A program made the translations under genes and the position numbers. A DNA stretch of 64,000 bases, from contig ML769464.1 of the NCBI GenBank assembly GCA_009733575.1, positions 173,504 to 237,503 on the forward strand, written 5' to 3'. This DNA is from Gymnopus androsaceus JB14. Its lineage: Eukaryota; Basidiomycota; Agaricomycetes; Agaricales; Omphalotaceae. The notes beneath the pieces were generated by a model. That model ran no database searches, had not been told where the DNA came from, and saw nothing but the letters and a program-made list of their open reading frames with translations. Below are positions 59,345 to 64,000 of the stretch, in pieces (the first letter of the stretch is position 1; each line of letters starts with the position of its first letter).

Positions 59345-62300
59345 TAGGATTCCCCATATCCAGTTATCACATTTGTCTTTTTTGAAAGAAGGGAGAGTCA
59401 TGATGACACAGGCAGCCCATGCCAATTATGCCCTACGGGCAGTCTTTTTCATGATGGACCATCTTCTGAAAGATAATTTTGACAGTTATACACTGAACTA
59501 TGAGTTCTTTCGAAAAGCAGTCAATATCAAATCAGACAAGGGCCCCAATGAAAATGTTGAAATATGGCCATGGGACTTAGCTCCCACAGGAGAACCTTGG
59601 AAAGATACTGTTGATTTCGAAGGTTCATTTATTATTATATGAGAGTTTTAGGTTATTCATTATCCTATATCTAGATTTGATGCCCACTCGTCAGAAAGTT
59701 TATCATGATTTTGATGATCTTTGTAATTGTCATGCCAGACTTATTCCAGCATTGGCGGGCAAGGTTTATGGTCTTTCAGCCACCACAATCAATCATAACA
59801 AGCATACAAGTAAAGGGAATAAGCGTGCCCTTGAAGAAGTTGATGCAGATGAACATCAAAATGGTGGCTCTGGTGCAAGTAAACGTGCTAAGGCTAACAA
59901 TGGTCAAGGTATTTATCAATCTTAGTTATTATTTTCTTTTTTTTTAATTAATCTTTTTTTTGCATCAGTGGTATCTATCCCTTCTCAAGACACTTCTGCA
60001 ATAAATTTGGAGGCAGAAATTTCAAGTAAATCTTTGCTAGGTCATCAGCTAATAATTCTAAATCTATTTAATTTCAGCCACATCAATCTCCACATCTACA
60101 CCGGGTCTCCCTGAAGTTCCTACATCTGCTGTCTCTGGAGAGCCAGCTTCCACTATTGCACCTCCTATTGGACCTTTATCACCATCATACCCAGTATCAC
60201 ATGCTTCTTTAACTTCAATGGCAGTAGTTCCCACACCGGTGGTGGTGGTAGTAGACCCTGCTTCCTCTACTTTTCACATGGATGGTACTGCATCATTTCC
60301 AGCCTCTACTGTCACTCAGGATGATATAATACCTCAATCTTCATCTTTTTCCTTGGAGCAACATGTAGTTGCTTCTATGCATCATCCAGTCTTATCACCC
60401 ATGAATCCTAGGTTGGGGGCTAAGCAAGAAGTTGTGACACCAGGTACTCTGTCACCTGCAGGGAGTGCTATTTCACCAAGCTCATCCACTTGTTCTTGAA
60501 GTGTGCGGTTGAGTTTGAATTTTTACTTCAAGTTAATGTTAAACTTGACTATATATATATATTGTAGCACCATTTATCATGTGCATGGAATCAATGGATT
60601 TTCACTCTTTTGCTGAGCAAATTGACCGTTTAGGACCATCTGCAATACATACAAACCCCCAGGGCACTGACTTCTATGTCACTGATGCTTCTATCGCTGG
60701 AACCCATGATCAGTGTAGAGATACCACTGTGGCAATTGATGTGCTGATGCAGAATGTCAATGATGCATGTCAAGCAATTTGATTGGACCCAATCTCTCCA
60801 AATACCATTGATATCATATCACAGTCTTTAATCTCATATTCAAAGCTGCAATGGGAAACAGATGTTGTTGGTATCAAACTCCGTTTTCAGCAGGCAACAA
60901 TGGTTCAGTTTTTTTGGGACATCAGGTCATGGATGCAGTCCAATTATGATGCTTGGAAAAGCACAGTTGGCTATAATGCAGACTATCCTTGGATTTACCG
61001 CTTATTCAGCAATCTTGAACCATATATTACTGGATCCTCCTCTAGTGTTGCGCAGCATATAAGCTAGGAGGCGCAGTGACTAGCACTCACCAAGTGGTTA
61101 AGCTTGTAGAGCAGATAGAGAGAGGTAAAAGACTAGTAGAAGTCGTTATCATTAGCAGTACTACTGGAGTCCTTATATACTATAGTACTGTATTCGTTAC
61201 ATATATAGTAGTATTCTTCTAGTATGTTCTATGTGCATGACCTATGATGTCGTCCATAAAGCTACTTACTAAGATACTACTGAGGCTGAGTAAGACTACC
61301 TCGGCGATGACTGATAGCGTCATATGACCGAGATGATGAGTGATATCATCATACGTTCAACATCTAGTACATTCCAATGGTCCTTGGACTCTTAATTCTA
61401 CCTCCCACATCTTCCAAAACACAGGATATACAGACCTGAAAAATCCTCACTACAGTTTAGTCCCATTTTGAAGGAGAATGTTGTTGCACTGGCCATGATA
61501 ACTCTTTTTCATTGGCTTGAAATGCTGGGAGATCCAGCTGTATGCCATGCTCGAATCAAGTTCCTTCAAACCCTCATGTCACATTTTGATGATAATCCAG
61601 TTCTATTCTTCCTTCCACCAGTTTGGGAAACATTCCAGAATACTAAACTGCTTTGTAGTCCAGACCGGGTAAGGAGGAACACCAGAAAACCAATACTCCT
61701 ACCCACCAAACATGACTGGGCCCTTGTTGAAGAAGGTCTTGACCTCATCGGGCCATTGATTGTCCCTGATCTTTTACTTAGCCACCACAGTACTCCATCT
61801 GTTCAGTCATCCACACCACAACCTTCTCATACTCCTTCACCACAAGTTTTCGGACCATTTTATCCATCACATGAATCATTGGACCTTTCTACCATCCCTA
61901 GGAACATTCACCAATCAAAACCCAATATGGGAGAGCAGAAGTTCATTAGATGGTTCAATGAGATGATTAATATGGGAAGAAGTAATTTCAACATATCCAC
62001 TGCTACATCTACTCAGAAATTTGCCCTTAATGATCTTGATGGTCGCTGGCCTTTGAGGGATTTTGCACCATCTCGTATAGCTATTACTAGGCCTGGTGGT
62101 CCTTTCACACCTGGTGCTATCCAAACCAAGGAGGGCCTATTCAGTGCGATAATCTTTCGTGGAATTTCCTTTGGATCACGTTTCATGCAGGAAGCACCAA
62201 ATAATTACACTGGTCTCTTCAGCTCCCATTCACATTACCAACAATTCTTAATTTCCACTTGTCCAACATTAACAACATTAGCTGGCCAGGATGCTTACTT

Positions 62301-62762
62301 CTGCAATATGCAGATGTATGGGCAGCCAAGCCCTCGATCAACCCAACAAGCAGAGATTAACTATATGGTAGCAGCTTCAGACTTACTCAGCTATCTTCAA
62401 AAGACAGATTGTTTATCTGTGCTACAGCTGGCAGAGTTTGTTGCTATTAATCCTGCATTCAAATTCTTTGGTAAACTAGGTGGATTTATGTTGCAATTGA
62501 CATTTACTATGCAGGTGGATGGAAAAATTTAGTCATGCCTTCTGTTCAAGATCTTGGAGACCATATACAGAAATTGGGGGCTGGTGCTTTCAAGGGTTTG
62601 AATAAACTGGGCCTATACCCAGGGGAGACAATTGCTGAGGCCTGTAGAAGATTTGATGATGTAATAATGGTATCTATTGATTCTGACACTAGAAAATGGA
62701 TTCGTACGATATCTTTTTATTGGAACATGCTTTGTGTAAATATAGCAAACATTTCCATCTAA
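59345..62762 (+). pseudogene. Multi-exon gene of unknown function with a solo LTR inside
   Basis: Exon-like blocks: GRVMMTQAAHANYALRAVFF with DNFDSYTLNYEFFRKAVN (about 59345-59622), VYHDFDDLCNCHARLIPALA with a basic KGNKRALEEV stretch (59690-59910), a Ser/Thr/Pro-rich linker (60078-60499), FHSFAEQIDRLGPSAIHTNP (60568-60782), ISYSKLQWETDVVGIKLRFQ with DAWKSTVGYNADYPWIYRLF (60783-61045), then after the LTR ENVVALAMITLFHWLEMLGD onward (about 61435-62532), including LNDLDGRWPLRDFAPSRIAI and LFSAIIFRGISFGSRFMQEA, and a last exon DLGDHIQKLGAGAFKGLNKL (62535-62762). No family recognised. The LTR hits at or just beside an intron donor, so part of the gene may still be expressed. The start lies upstream of what I can see. 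Confidence 0.45.
61046..61362 (-). mobile_element. Solo LTR with 5-bp target duplication
   Basis: A 317-base block with TGTTG...CAACA ends, flanked by TCTAG on both sides (61041-61045 and 61363-61367). The ends and the five-base duplication define an LTR left after recombination between two LTRs. The TGTTGAA-type minus-strand start resembles the copia LTR at 20489-20930, but the body differs, so it is another family. It is rich in ACTACT/AGTAGT stretches. Confidence 0.85.
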
Positions 62763-62764
62763 AT

Positions 62765-63598
62765 ATTGATTCAATGATTCAATCCATTGATACTTCAATA
62801 TAGTTCTTACTACTAATATATGCTTTATTTATGTCCATCATTCATTTAGTCTTTATTATTGTGTATTTTGTTGCATGCTTATATTTTTCAAATCATTAGT
62901 ATCCTGTCATGCATGCATCTTTTTTTCTCATACAATGTTTTACAACTCATATCTTTCAAATCATTACTATCTCGCCATACATGTATTCTTTTTGAATTTA
63001 ATTTTAATATATGCTCATAACATCCACTTAACTTTAAGGAACTTTCACCAACTCATAAATTATGGTTCAAAAACTCTGAGTTATTGATAATGCATTGGTA
63101 TTGGATGTAATATAACATCTTGACTACACTCATTAGAGATGCTGTGGGTATTATTTGTATAAGATTGTTAAGGCCTTGCAAAACAACAAATATATATATA
63201 TATATATATCTTGGAAACCGTTCTGGTTAGAATTTGAACTAAGCCCTTGTGCAATAACTGTACATTTTATACACTTACATGATATTGACTTGATAATTAT
63301 GTCTGTCTTCATACAATTGAAGCTTTTCATATATTGACCTAAGCGACATGATTTCAGGATATTTAGCTTATTCAATGTTTCCTTCCTCATAGTCAATTCT
63401 TTTACGAATAACCCCTCTGGATGTAGACTTTTTTTCAAATGCTGCGGTAAATTCCTATTTGATAGTTCCTGGTTAGTGCGGTACTTTGATTCTGTAGTGA
63501 ATGATTACCTTGGATATGGCACCATCCAACAAAGTTACTCCAAGCAATTGGTAATCATAACCTGGTTGGTATTGGATCCGATGGTGTTGACCACTTTT
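62765..63598. other. AT-rich intergenic stretch with a TA microsatellite
   Basis: No gene was recognised. It contains ATCTTTCAAATCATTA-type direct repeats (62880-62970) and a TA dinucleotide run at about 63189-63209. Stops occur in all frames. Confidence 0.5.
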
Positions 63599-64000
63599 CT
63601 ACTTTAGTGCCTGGAATATGTTTGTATCTTGGGATCGCAGTGGGTATAAGTGAATGGAAAAAATGATCTCCACAATATCTCCTCGACGAAATGTTACAGG
63701 TTTGACTGGTTTGTATCTAAACTCAAGATCTGTTAGTTCATTACATTCTAAAGACAATAGATATTCTTTACACTTTTCCTTTTTCACTCTGTTCCAATGC
63801 ACGGTAGTCAACTTTACAGTCCTCTGTATAGCAATATCCACTTTCTAGGCTTGCTGTCCCAAGGATGTTGTTTGGATCCATGTCAATGGGTATTTCAAGA
63901 ACTTTTGATCTCCCAACCTTGCTTCGGTGAACAAACATCTGGTTGGAAAGTTTTATAGCCGGAAATTCATAGCCAGCAAGGTCCATTGGATGCCATGACC
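63599..64000 (-). CDS. 3' part of an Agaricomycete gene of unknown function, frameshifted, partial
   Basis: The minus-strand frame enters at the window edge, reads MDLAGYEFPAIKLSNQMFVH, MDPNNILGTASLESGYCYTE and DYRALEQSEKGK, and then the neighbouring frame continues with EYLLSLECNELTDLEF, PVTFRRGDIVEIIFSI and HLYPLRSQDTNIFQALK before TAG at 63599. The layout (DCKVDYRALE..., then F..GDIVE...F...P) is one I know from large hypothetical mushroom proteins of unknown function that are often present in many copies. A frame change at about 63790 is needed. Confidence 0.45.

Overview
The window looks like a transposon-rich, gene-poor stretch of a mushroom-forming basidiomycete (Agaricomycetes) nuclear genome. 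The reasons are short GT-AG introns of about 50-60 bases, fungal gene families (TET/JBP-type dioxygenase, CYP51, Atg14, F-box/LRR proteins, an APH-like kinase family, several Agaricomycete-only families of unknown function), and basidiomycete-style Ty1/copia and tyrosine-recombinase retroelements. No bacterial features are present. Only a few genes look intact: a four-exon TET/JBP-like gene (838-2753), a five-exon nuclear-type gene of unknown function (5435-7156) and possibly the gene at 13209-17305. Most other coding sequence is broken by frameshifts, stops or insertions.

Layout. 1-9050: a partial gene, the TET/JBP gene, an ATG14 pseudogene, the unknown nuclear gene, two small tandem repeats and a P450 N-terminal fragment. 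9465-11575: a nearly full-length CYP51 (lanosterol 14-alpha-demethylase) pseudogene. 11691-31861: a large imperfect inverted repeat. Arm A (11691-17665) and arm B (27494-31861) each carry a copy of one gene. In both copies one intron position is expanded into a tandem array of about 70-base units. Each unit is a consensus spliceosomal intron followed by exactly three exonic bases. Between the arms lie a decayed spacer and a Ty1/copia element on the minus strand (20489-27493). Just outside arm B lie a second, internally deleted CYP51 copy (31777-32943) and an F-box pseudogene.

34947-36290 is an APH-like pseudogene split by a 569-base inverted-repeat element. 41032-48090 is a gene of unknown function split by a 4.2-kb transposon (42897-47108). 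That transposon carries a coiled-coil gene family that I recognise only as a widespread multicopy Agaricomycete protein; its position suggests it is the transposase. 48471-51185 holds a hAT-type MITE, a 345-base foldback and a 152-base tandem array. 51622-53374 is a decayed gene. 53719-58616 is a DIRS-like retroelement (gag, RT-RNase H, tyrosine recombinase). 59345-62762 is a gene of unknown function with a solo LTR inserted, and the window ends in a minus-strand partial gene.

Many insertions can be read precisely, because deleting the element plus one target duplication restores the host reading frame. The two most interesting signals are the one-codon-per-intron arrays and the 4.2-kb transposon with its uncharacterised transposase candidate. 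All gene models and counts were made by eye, without alignment software.
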